48,776 nt of DNA. Origin: a bacterium. GTDB lineage: Bacteria > Patescibacteriota > Patescibacteriia > Patescibacteriales > GWC2-42-12. The notes under the pieces were generated by a model. That model was given only the letters and a program-made list of their open reading frames with translations. It did no database searches and had not been told where the DNA came from. The stretch spans positions 1-48,776 of the forward strand of contig JAURWF010000032.1 of assembly GCA_030655095.1 (NCBI GenBank), written 5' to 3'. The position numbers and the translations under genes are program-made. Of the stretch, positions 23,351-31,063 are shown piece by piece (the stretch's first letter is position 1; each line of letters opens with the position of its first letter).

Positions 23351-23454
23351 CATTGCGAGAAGCCTGTAATCAGGCGACGAAGCAATCTCTGATTAAGAGA
23401 CACTTTTGTAAATTTTACAGGAGATTGCTTCGTCTGATTACAAACCCGCAATAA
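23351..23454. repeat. 104-bp palindromic repeat (MITE/REP-like)
   Basis: Inverted arms with GACGAAGCAATCTC and GAGATTGCTTCGTC, ending in TTGCGAG / GCAATA-type termini, surround a short centre. Related copies lie at 33513-33604, about 12028-12165 and in fragment form at 29545-29580. The stretch 23198-23493 between tRNA-Arg and comF otherwise holds no gene. Confidence 0.8.
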
Positions 23455-23493
23455 CAGATTTTTGAAGTTGTAATACAAAATACAAAACACGCC

Positions 23494-24234
23494 CTATCCA
23501 TTAGCAACTACCAACCCCCAAACTTTGCTAGCACCGTGATGTTTTAAAATCTTTGCACACTCGTTTAAAGTCGCCCCTGTAGTAACTACATCGTCAACTA
23601 AAATAATCTGACGCCCTTCTAAATTATTTGCACACCAACTAAAGCAACCTTTGATATTATTTTCCCTTTGCATTTTATTTAATTTTACTTGCGGTTTAGT
23701 ATGCTTATTTCTAATTAACTCATTAACACTCAATTCTAAATTAAAATGATCTGCCACCAAACGAGCTAAAATTTCTGCTTGATTAAAGCCTCTCCACCGC
23801 CTACGATAAGCTGACAAAGGAACCGGCATAATTAAACATTCTTGAAAATTAAATTTTTGTCCTTTTTTATTAAGAAAATCATTTAAAAATAAAATTAAAA
23901 TTTTACCTAAATCTTGATACAACTCTCTAATAAAATAATATTTAAAACTTTTAATTAATTTACTAATAATTTTTTGCTCATAATAACCAGCAATAAGCAC
24001 ACCGTCCAAATCATAATTTAAAACGCAACTTGGACAAAATTGAGCAAAACTAGTTTTTTGTTTACAAGCCAAACAGGAATGTTCTGATCTTAATTTTATA
24101 TTACTAAAACATTTTTGACACAACCATGTCCCTTCACGACCACAACCCAAGCATTCCTTAGGAAAAATTAAATCTAAAAAAAATACCCAAATTTCATTGG
24201 CATTTTTAATTAATTTACTAAAAGAAAATAACAT
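23494..24234 (-). CDS. comF: ComF-family phosphoribosyltransferase-like protein
   Basis: The N-terminal zinc-ribbon region has CLGCG, CQKC, CLAC and CPSC pairs. The C-terminal phosphoribosyltransferase-type domain has PVPLSAYRRRWRGFNQAE and the PRPP loop ILVDDVVTTGATL. ComF proteins support DNA uptake in competent bacteria, and their exact chemistry is unclear. The length of 246 is typical. Its ATG follows the stop codon of the VirB8-like gene with no gap (TAAATG), so it is translationally coupled to the end of the secretion operon. This links the T4SS-like genes to possible DNA import. Confidence 0.93.
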   Translation of the reverse strand: MLFSFSKLIKNANEIWVFFLDLIFPKECLGCGREGTWLCQKCFSNIKLRSEHSCLACKQKTSFAQFCPSCVLNYDLDGVLIAGYYEQKIISKLIKSFKYYFIRELYQDLGKILILFLNDFLNKKGQKFNFQECLIMPVPLSAYRRRWRGFNQAEILARLVADHFNLELSVNELIRNKHTKPQVKLNKMQRENNIKGCFSWCANNLEGRQIILVDDVVTTGATLNECAKILKHHGASKVWGLVVANG

Positions 24235-24846
24235 TTATTTCTCCTGCCAAATTGCGCTATCAATCTTCCAAGCACCTTTCTCGCGAATAAACTTAATTAT
24301 TATATTTTGATAAAAAGTGCTAGCATTAATTGTTGTGCCAATCGCTTCTTTTCTCTGATTTTTAATTAAAATTTCTGCTTGACCAGATTCACTATCAAAT
24401 TGCTTAACCTCAGTAGTAATAGCTTTTGTTGTGATGCCATAATAAATAGCTGTTTGTTGATTACTCGCTTGCGCTTGACTAATATAATTATCAGCCCAAG
24501 TTTGCATTTTAGAACTCATAAATAATTTTAAATCACGTATATTTCCATAATCCGACTGATTAGAAAAACTACCAAATCTCTCAGTAAAAGCTGAAGCAAT
24601 CCTTGCTAAATCGTCCTGATTAATTTCAGTCTTTTTTATTGGCGCCACTTTAATAGTCGTGCCTGTTGGAGGAACAGCGATTGTCTGCTCAATCGGTTTT
24701 TTTGGCTGATCTGAAATAACTGGCTCTTTTTCTACTGCTTCGGGTTGCTGAGAAGTAAATTTATATATAAAAATAACATAAACTATGCCAAAAATAAGGA
24801 TTAGTCCTGTTAGAATAATTATTATACCAACTGTTCTTCTACTCAT
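24235..24846 (-). CDS. single-pass anchored protein with NTF2/VirB8-like outer domain
   Basis: The 203-residue protein has a short cytoplasmic N-terminus, a membrane helix (about 7-29) and a Pro/Lys-rich linker. The C-terminal domain (about 78-203) has a helix pattern (DDLARIASAFTERFGSF) followed by beta-strands (IIIKFIREKGAWKIDSAIW). The size, topology and position after VirB4 suit a VirB8/TcpC-like assembly factor with an NTF2-like fold. That assignment is from layout and secondary-structure pattern, not a sure family match. Confidence 0.65.
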   Translation of the reverse strand: MSRRTVGIIIILTGLILIFGIVYVIFIYKFTSQQPEAVEKEPVISDQPKKPIEQTIAVPPTGTTIKVAPIKKTEINQDDLARIASAFTERFGSFSNQSDYGNIRDLKLFMSSKMQTWADNYISQAQASNQQTAIYYGITTKAITTEVKQFDSESGQAEILIKNQRKEAIGTTINASTFYQNIIIKFIREKGAWKIDSAIWQEK

Positions 24847-24873
24847 AATAATAAATTTTTAAAATTTTTAATA

Positions 24874-26766
24874 TTATAGACTATCTTCTTCTTGTGATGC
24901 TGCAAATTCTTTTTTAGCTTCTTCAATTTCCAATAATTGTCGCGGATCAGAAGTTATTAATTGATCTTCAGTGTAAGAAGCTACTACTTTTATAGCTACG
25001 TGCTTATTTCCTGCAAAAAAGATTCCTTCACCAACTCCACATTCTAATAATAAATATTTTTCACCCTCAGTAAGAACAAAAGTTTTTTGAATTAAATCAA
25101 TAGAAGCTGGAGACTGTTTAAGCAAAAGCTGTAATGCCGAATTGGTAACAATTGCCTGTCCATAAGGTGAAACTAAAAAATCATTGACATCCTGAGTAAT
25201 AGTAGTAACACCTAAATAATATTTACGGCAACGTTTAACTAACGCATAAACAAACTTCGCGCTATCTTCATGTTGCATCAACCACCATGCCTCGTCAATC
25301 ACTAAAACTCTTTTTTTCAATTCGCTTCTTACGACATTCCAGATATAATTAATAATTACATAAATAGCAATCGGTCGCAACTCATCTTCTAAGTCTCTAA
25401 CAGAAAAACAAATTAATTGATTGTCCATTTTAACATTAGTCGGGCTATTAAACAAACCGGCAAAAGTTCCTTGTGTGTATTTTCTAAGACGCATAGCCAA
25501 ACTTGCTCCGCCTTCCATGCCTTCTAAAATATCTTGAAAATCCTGCATAATCGGCGCTTCTATTTTAGTCAAATCACAATCAGCAGTAATATCTTTTTTA
25601 GCATAAGTTTCCAATAATGCCCGATCAACAATAGAATCTTCTTCGTGCGACAAATTTCCCAACATTAATCTTATTAATCCTTTAACAGTAATAACGCCAC
25701 TTCTAATAATATCTTCTGCCTTAGACTCGCCACTTACTGACCTAGGCAAATCAAAGGGATTAATTTTATTATCGCTAGCCAAAGAAATATTAATGTAAGT
25801 TCCGCCAACGGCCTCAGATAAATGTTTGTATTCATTTTCAGGATCAATAATAATTACATCAGTCCCCATCATCAAACTACGCAAAACTTCTAATTTAATA
25901 GTATAACTTTTTCCAGCCCCAGAAGTAGCAAAAACTACGCTATTAGCATTTTGCAAACTAAAACGGTCGAACAAAATCAAACTATTATTATGACGATTAA
26001 TACCATAAAGTATCCCATTGTCAGAAGTAAGCTCACTTGAAATAAAAGGAAAAGAAGACGCAACTGGCGAAGAGTTCATATTAAAAGCTATAAATAATTC
26101 ATCATTTCCTAATGGCAATGTTGAATTAAATCCTTGTTCTGCTTGCCAATAAACTCTTTTAGAATAAACCAATCGGGAACCAAAAATATTTTCAACATCA
26201 TTAGATAATTTATCAAGCTCTTCAATTTTATCAGCATAAAGAGTGATGTATAAAGCGAATTGAAAAAATTTTTCTGTCCCCTGTGTTAAAGCATCACGCA
26301 AAGCTTCAATATCTCGTAAAGCTGTTTCTCTCAATGGATCACGCGCAGCGCCTTTTTCTGCATCAGAAATTATTTGCGCCTCTAAATTACCAACTTTATT
26401 TTTAAGTTGCTTTAAAACTACTGTGCTATTCACTGGATAAAAAAACATCCCAATATCAAAAGTTGAATTTAAATTAATAATCGGCGCAAACCAACCAATA
26501 CTAATAAAACGTGGGTAACTTACAACAAAAATCGTTCTAACATATTTTCCTCCCAATCTTAAATAATTAGGATTAACTTGAAAACTTGCTGGAGCAATTA
26601 AGTCCTTAATAGAAATGGCTCCTTGACGATAAGTCTTTTCAGCCTCTACCATCTCCATTGTTAATTCAGGAATCTGCGCTATCTTTTTTGCTTGTTGCGC
26701 TTTAGATGTTGCCTGAACACGCGAACTTTGCTTTTCAGATTTTTTAATTTGTTCTAATTTAAACAT
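24874..26766 (-). CDS. VirB4/TraC-type type IV secretion ATPase
   Basis: This 630-residue cytoplasmic ATPase should energise the secretion machine. The N-terminal VirB4-like region covers about residues 60-270. The Walker A motif is FATSGAGKSYT (about 284-294), Walker B is RVLVIDEAWWLM (about 485-496), and the glutamine-containing ITQDVNDF follows, typical of VirB4/HerA-FtsK ATPases. IDPENEYKHL follows the P-loop as in VirB4 proteins. It is preceded by PrgI and a TraC-like protein, the usual CPR order. No relaxase or VirD4 gene lies nearby in this window. Confidence 0.93.
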   Translation of the reverse strand: MFKLEQIKKSEKQSSRVQATSKAQQAKKIAQIPELTMEMVEAEKTYRQGAISIKDLIAPASFQVNPNYLRLGGKYVRTIFVVSYPRFISIGWFAPIINLNSTFDIGMFFYPVNSTVVLKQLKNKVGNLEAQIISDAEKGAARDPLRETALRDIEALRDALTQGTEKFFQFALYITLYADKIEELDKLSNDVENIFGSRLVYSKRVYWQAEQGFNSTLPLGNDELFIAFNMNSSPVASSFPFISSELTSDNGILYGINRHNNSLILFDRFSLQNANSVVFATSGAGKSYTIKLEVLRSLMMGTDVIIIDPENEYKHLSEAVGGTYINISLASDNKINPFDLPRSVSGESKAEDIIRSGVITVKGLIRLMLGNLSHEEDSIVDRALLETYAKKDITADCDLTKIEAPIMQDFQDILEGMEGGASLAMRLRKYTQGTFAGLFNSPTNVKMDNQLICFSVRDLEDELRPIAIYVIINYIWNVVRSELKKRVLVIDEAWWLMQHEDSAKFVYALVKRCRKYYLGVTTITQDVNDFLVSPYGQAIVTNSALQLLLKQSPASIDLIQKTFVLTEGEKYLLLECGVGEGIFFAGNKHVAIKVVASYTEDQLITSDPRQLLEIEEAKKEFAASQEEDSL

Positions 26767-26767
26767 A

Positions 26768-26841
26768 GTAATAGGTGTTAGGTTTTAGGTGTTAGGTTTT
26801 AGGTTTTAGGAAATTTTCTAACAGCTAAAACCTAACACCTG
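26768..26841. repeat. palindromic spacer between the TraC-like and VirB4 genes
   Basis: Iterated GTTAGGTTTTAGG words in one half and their complement (TAAAACCTAACACC) in the other form a hairpin filling the gap between two genes of one operon. Confidence 0.75.
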
Positions 26842-27516
26842 CTATTCTATCTTTAGCTGGCTAACATCAACTAATTTTTGGTTAGCTGATGTTTCGGGAT
26901 TGTAAGTATTATAAAATAATTCAATTAAACTTTGAGTATCTAAAACTGCTGAATTAATACCAAGCGAAGCTAATCCACCGATTGTATTATCAGTTCGTCT
27001 AGTTAATTCAACGCGCCTTTGCAAAAATTTTTCCTCTTTCATTTTTATTAAAGAGACTGGTTTAAATAATTCAAGTAATTTAGAAAAAAAACCTTTTTGT
27101 TTATCTGACATTGGACTATATGGCACTATCGCATAAAACTTCTTGTTCATTATTTTGCCTAAAGAAATTAATTCATTAATATATTGAATATATTCAGTTG
27201 TCTGCATTTTTAATAACTCATTAGTTTGCTCTTTCTCTTTCTGTCTTAAAGTACCAATATAATTATCAATATTCAACTCGCGTGACTGAATAACAATTTG
27301 CAAAGAAAAATCCAAATTATTCAAAAAACTTACATAAGACATAATAATAGCATCTTGCTCATCTTCACTTTTTAAAGCAAAATTAATACTAGACACCATA
27401 ATAACAGCACGCAATGTCCCATCACGCATAATAATTGTATCATCTCTAATCTCAGCAATATCAAGACATTGCTGAGTTGAACTAGTTATTTTATTTGCAT
27501 TTAGTTTATTAGGCAT
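26842..27516 (-). CDS. TraC-like protein (VirB4 N-domain-like companion)
   Basis: The 224-residue protein contains the pattern IAEIRDDTIIMRDGTLRAVIMVSSINFALKSEDEQDAII, with the middle broken here as DGTLRAVIMV and NFALKSEDEQ. These are recognisable as the N-terminal domain of TraC/VirB4-type proteins without the ATPase part. It has no Walker motif. It sits between PrgI and VirB4, a common CPR and Gram-positive arrangement. It likely forms part of the cytoplasmic entry complex. Separation from VirB4 by a palindromic spacer suggests an ancient split or a dedicated paralogue. Confidence 0.8.
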   Translation of the reverse strand: MPNKLNANKITSSTQQCLDIAEIRDDTIIMRDGTLRAVIMVSSINFALKSEDEQDAIIMSYVSFLNNLDFSLQIVIQSRELNIDNYIGTLRQKEKEQTNELLKMQTTEYIQYINELISLGKIMNKKFYAIVPYSPMSDKQKGFFSKLLELFKPVSLIKMKEEKFLQRRVELTRRTDNTIGGLASLGINSAVLDTQSLIELFYNTYNPETSANQKLVDVSQLKIE

Positions 27517-27537
27517 TTTTTAATTTTAATTTTAATT

Positions 27538-27975
27538 TTAATTTTTAACTTTTTCTTCTCCTTTATACGCGCCTTTAGTATCAACAATTAAAGATAATTC
27601 TGCTAAACGAGAAGCATTATAACGCCTAGCCGAAGGAATAACCTGTTCTATCTGCTTCTTATCTTCTACTTCATATTCTGCCTCAATTTTACCAATAGTA
27701 TGATTCCAAACGCGTACTCCTGGCCGCTTTAATGTTTGAGTTATATTTAAAATAAAAAAATGAAGTGGCCTACCATTAACTTTGATAAAAGAAAAAGCGA
27801 CTGCAATTATAAGAACTGAAATACTAGCAACTATAAATAAAGTAAAATCAAATATTTTATAAAAAACCGCAATTAACATAGCCCCGGCCAACAAAATAAC
27901 AAATTGTCTAGTTGTTATTGGTCCGATAATCTTGTCTTCAACGTCAATAAATTGTGGAATAGTAAATTGTTGCAT
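27538..27975 (-). CDS. PrgI-family inner-membrane protein (VirB3-like)
   Basis: The 145-residue protein begins QQFTIPQFIDVEDKIIGPIT, then TRQF, and has two adjacent membrane helices (about 27-42 and 45-65). This is the PrgI family, the Gram-positive counterpart of VirB3 in type IV secretion systems. The C-terminus is charged and cytoplasmic. It is the first of the compact PrgI-TraC-VirB4-VirB8 group on the minus strand. Confidence 0.9.
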   Translation of the reverse strand: MQQFTIPQFIDVEDKIIGPITTRQFVILLAGAMLIAVFYKIFDFTLFIVASISVLIIAVAFSFIKVNGRPLHFFILNITQTLKRPGVRVWNHTIGKIEAEYEVEDKKQIEQVIPSARRYNASRLAELSLIVDTKGAYKGEEKVKN

Positions 27976-27976
27976 A

Positions 27977-28068
27977 CATTAAGTTAGGTTGTAGCTTTTT
28001 AGGTTGTAGCTTTTTAGGAAATTTCCTAAAAAGCTACAACCTAAAAAACTAAGAAGCTAAGAAGCTAG
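27977..28068. repeat. TTGTAGC/TTTTTAGG palindromic spacer before PrgI
   Basis: Two TTAGGTTGTAGCTTTTT units are followed by their inverted complements and AAGAAGCTA repeats, filling the gap between the 487-residue gene's stop and the prgI start. The same words fill 7677-7755. Confidence 0.8.
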
Positions 28069-29532
28069 CTAAAATCGCAAACTTTTATTTAGGTCCATAA
28101 TAGCTTCAAACTCAGAAATCGTTAAATAATCTTCTTTTTTCTTTTTTCTTTCCTCTATTATAACATTAATTGATTTGTTAGCGCTAATGCCAGATTGCCC
28201 CATATTTAGATATAATTTATTTACAAAACTGGAACGCCAAGCTTTAATCCCTTCTAAACGTTTAGTGTATTTTTCTTCTTCTAATAAATTAATTTTCTCT
28301 TTAATTTTTTCAACAGCTTTTCCTGCGTCTGCGCCTAAACGTCGAAAATTCACAAGATCAAGATATTTTAATTCATCAATCGGACTCATTATCCGAGGCA
28401 CAAATTTAATATCCTCTATTTTAATTTTATTAGCTGACTCTGTCTGAGGCCTAATAATTGAATACTGTGATAAATTAATATTTTTTTGAGAAATCTCTTT
28501 TTTTAATTCTTTTACTATTGTGCTTTGATTTAAAACTGGTTGTTGCTGTTGCAATTTTTCAACAGATTTAATAGGCTCAACTGCCTTAGCTACTGGAAGC
28601 GGAGGCAACGGTATTTTTTTAACTAACTCAACTGACTTAACTATTTCAATTTTTGCAGGAACCAACGGAGCAAGTTCATAAGTAGTATCTATTTTTTTAA
28701 ACACCTCTTCTTTTTTTAACTCTTCCTCTGGTATATTCTCATTAACCTTTTTTTGTTTTGCCAAAGCTGTTAAATCATATTCAAAATCACGAACTCCGAT
28801 ATTTTTCAAACTAGCCATAACATCTTTTTTAATTTCCACTGTGTCCATTTTAACCAAAGGTTTTTGCTCTTGTTTTTGATCAGAATTTTTTAAATTACTG
28901 TCAGTAATAGATAAAGCTTGCTCGGCTAAATCATCGTCAAAACTTAAACCGCCAGTTTCAAATGACTTAATCAGCGCTTGTTTAGTTTCAATTCTGCTTC
29001 TAATTCCACGCAAATAAGTTTTTAAAAATTGTTTAAATCTTCCAGCTAAAACATCTGAACTAAAATTAATTTTTGCTTGACTAATTATTTGATTAAGTAA
29101 ATATTCTTCTGGCACAGCTTTGTTTGAATAATTACTAATTTCTTCAGTAAGTTTCGTCACTTCAGCCTCGTCATCAGATGAAAAAAAGAAACTAGCACCT
29201 TTGACTGACGTTTTTTCAACTTCTGATAATGACTTAGAAATTTCTCCATCACCAGCATATTTTACAAAAGGTTGTTCAGCTTTTTCAAATAGTATTTCTG
29301 TTTGCAAAATTTTAACAAGTTTTTGAGCATCAGCTAGCCCCAAAGAAACAGCTAAATTATTTTCTAAATCACTTAAAGTAATTTCTTTAATTATTACTTT
29401 TATAATTAAGACTGCCAATTTTACCCCATATTCTTTTTCTAATTGGGTAATTTTAGATACAACAGCCTGAGAAGAAATTTTTTGCTTCGCTTCTGCGGGC
29501 AATTTATCAAATTTGTCTAGATAATCAAGCAT
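28069..29532 (-). CDS. hypothetical cytoplasmic protein of the secretion locus (487 aa)
   Basis: No membrane segment is seen. The N-terminal 90 residues are alpha-helical (VSKITQLEKEYGVKLAVLII, then VSLGLADAQKLVKIL). The middle is a Lys/Pro-rich linker (about 270-380), and the C-terminal 90 residues form another helical block. The N-terminal region resembles that of the neighbouring 306-residue protein, so the two appear to be relatives. It is placed between the VirB6-like and PrgI genes, suggesting a cytoplasmic accessory or coupling role. No known family is recognised. Confidence 0.75.
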   Translation of the reverse strand: MLDYLDKFDKLPAEAKQKISSQAVVSKITQLEKEYGVKLAVLIIKVIIKEITLSDLENNLAVSLGLADAQKLVKILQTEILFEKAEQPFVKYAGDGEISKSLSEVEKTSVKGASFFFSSDDEAEVTKLTEEISNYSNKAVPEEYLLNQIISQAKINFSSDVLAGRFKQFLKTYLRGIRSRIETKQALIKSFETGGLSFDDDLAEQALSITDSNLKNSDQKQEQKPLVKMDTVEIKKDVMASLKNIGVRDFEYDLTALAKQKKVNENIPEEELKKEEVFKKIDTTYELAPLVPAKIEIVKSVELVKKIPLPPLPVAKAVEPIKSVEKLQQQQPVLNQSTIVKELKKEISQKNINLSQYSIIRPQTESANKIKIEDIKFVPRIMSPIDELKYLDLVNFRRLGADAGKAVEKIKEKINLLEEEKYTKRLEGIKAWRSSFVNKLYLNMGQSGISANKSINVIIEERKKKKEDYLTISEFEAIMDLNKSLRF

Positions 29533-29689
29533 AAAAAAATTTTATCATTACGAGCTTTGTAATCAAAGCGCGGCAATCTCTTTTTACATATTAGCAAAAA
29601 AATTTTGACAACTCCATAAAATATGTCAAATTTATGGAATGTAAATCCCTAAATTATTGATAATTTAAAGATTAACAATTCTAATAATT

Positions 29690-30067
29690 TTAGCTCTTGG
29701 TCGCCAACTCTGGATTTTCAATTTCAAGTATTCTCTCGTAACCAACTTTAGCCAACCAGCGCTTAAACGGCTCTGCTTTAGGCGATGGAATAGATTGAAT
29801 AAGACGAAACAAGCCTTCGGTATCAGCGCAGTCGGTTTCATAATATTTGCCATCATTAGCTATTAATTTCAGTTGTCTACAGATTGTAGACAACTCAACC
29901 CCATCCTCACTTTTGATTCTCGTTTTCATGGCATTCCAATAAACACGTGGCTTCACGCTATCAGTCAACGCCTCAACTACATCCACAACCGAGAACCACC
30001 ATTCTTTATTAAAAATAGTTTTTCTAATCTTCCTGTTTTTAAATATAGCGATGTGATTGTCTTGCAT
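29690..30067 (-). CDS. Bro-N domain protein, C-terminally truncated
   Basis: The 125-residue product is a Bro-N (phage antirepressor-type DNA-binding) domain: IRKTIFNKEWWFSVVDVVEAL, with RVYWNAMKTRI, TEGLFRLIQSIPSPKAEPF and KRWLAKVGYERI. From memory, full-length relatives continue well beyond ENPELATK, but here a stop follows one residue later, so the C-terminal half is missing. It is probably a phage-derived remnant or a minimal regulator. It interrupts the secretion operon between the 306- and 487-residue genes and sits near a CCATAAA/TTTATGG inverted repeat (29614-29637). Confidence 0.8.
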   Translation of the reverse strand: MQDNHIAIFKNRKIRKTIFNKEWWFSVVDVVEALTDSVKPRVYWNAMKTRIKSEDGVELSTICRQLKLIANDGKYYETDCADTEGLFRLIQSIPSPKAEPFKRWLAKVGYERILEIENPELATKS

Positions 30068-30133
30068 GTTAATATTTTTTAATTTTAATTTGTACTTTGT
30101 CGTTTAATCTTTTTCTTCTTATCTCAATTTTTT

Positions 30134-31054
30134 TTAACTTCTTACTTTTTCCATTTCTTCCTCAATAGCTTTTCTTTCTAAACTATCAACTGGATATTGT
30201 TCTGCCATTTTAATTAAATTATCTTTTTCACTTATTTCTGTTTTAGCTTCTATTGCTTTAATTTCTTCTGTTTTTACTATTTTCTCTTCAATCTCATCTA
30301 TCGGAATTATTTCCCAACCTTCGCCAGTGTCTGTTGGCATACTTTCTGGGAAAAATTTTATATTACGATATAATAATAATAATTTTCTTAACAATTCTCT
30401 TTCTTTACTTTCTAATTTTTTAGCATTTTCTGAATTAATTAAATATTCTGCTAAAACCAAATTATCAAAAATCCCGCTCCCATTTTTCTTAATAAAATCT
30501 TTTAACCAATTTCCAATATTTGGAGAATGAGGCTTACCATCCAAAATAAATTCCTTATGAGTTAATTTTTCTTGATTAACATAAAGTGCATTCTCAAGTT
30601 CTTTTTTAAAATTTAAATCATTAGCTAAGATATAAAAAAGCTTTGCATTAACAGCTTCAGCAATAACAAAATGATTATTTAGTTCATTAACCAACCCTTG
30701 TTTAAATATTTCTTCAGCTACACTTTTCTCTTCCAAAAATGAGAGTTGTTTATTTTGATCTAAATTCAAAAAATTTAATCTCCTAATAATTGGATTAAAA
30801 ATAAACTCATCTAAATCTTTTCCAATTTTTTCAGCAACTTCTCTATCTAGCTCAAACTCTCTTTGTAAATATTTAATAATTTCCTCGCCTTTTAATTCAT
30901 CAACGGCAACAAAAATAATAAGCGAACTTAAATCGATTTTATACTTTTCCTCTATTTTTTTCACTTTTACCATAAATACGCCACTACCAAATTCTAGTTG
31001 GACTATTGGAGGAAAATTATTAAATTTTTCTAAAGCCTCTTCAATATAAATCAT
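30134..31054 (-). CDS. hypothetical cytoplasmic protein of the secretion locus (306 aa)
   Basis: This helical, charged, soluble protein has no membrane segment. Its N-terminus (FNNFPPIVQLEF, VKKIEEKYKIDLSSLIIFV, REFELDREVAEKIG) follows the same pattern as the 487-residue neighbour (EKEYGVKLAVLII, GLADAQKLVKI). This suggests duplication of a module of about 90 residues. It starts 9 nt after the VirB6-like gene, so it is in the same operon. The C-terminus is rich in Glu/Lys and ends with IEEEMEKVRS. No known family is recognised. Confidence 0.75.
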   Translation of the reverse strand: MIYIEEALEKFNNFPPIVQLEFGSGVFMVKVKKIEEKYKIDLSSLIIFVAVDELKGEEIIKYLQREFELDREVAEKIGKDLDEFIFNPIIRRLNFLNLDQNKQLSFLEEKSVAEEIFKQGLVNELNNHFVIAEAVNAKLFYILANDLNFKKELENALYVNQEKLTHKEFILDGKPHSPNIGNWLKDFIKKNGSGIFDNLVLAEYLINSENAKKLESKERELLRKLLLLYRNIKFFPESMPTDTGEGWEIIPIDEIEEKIVKTEEIKAIEAKTEISEKDNLIKMAEQYPVDSLERKAIEEEMEKVRS

Positions 31055-31063
31055 ATTTTTTAT

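Noticed and set aside
29665..29856. 63-residue frame as a frameshifted continuation of the Bro-N gene
   Set aside because: It overlaps the Bro-N coding region in another frame and does not resemble the missing C-terminal part.
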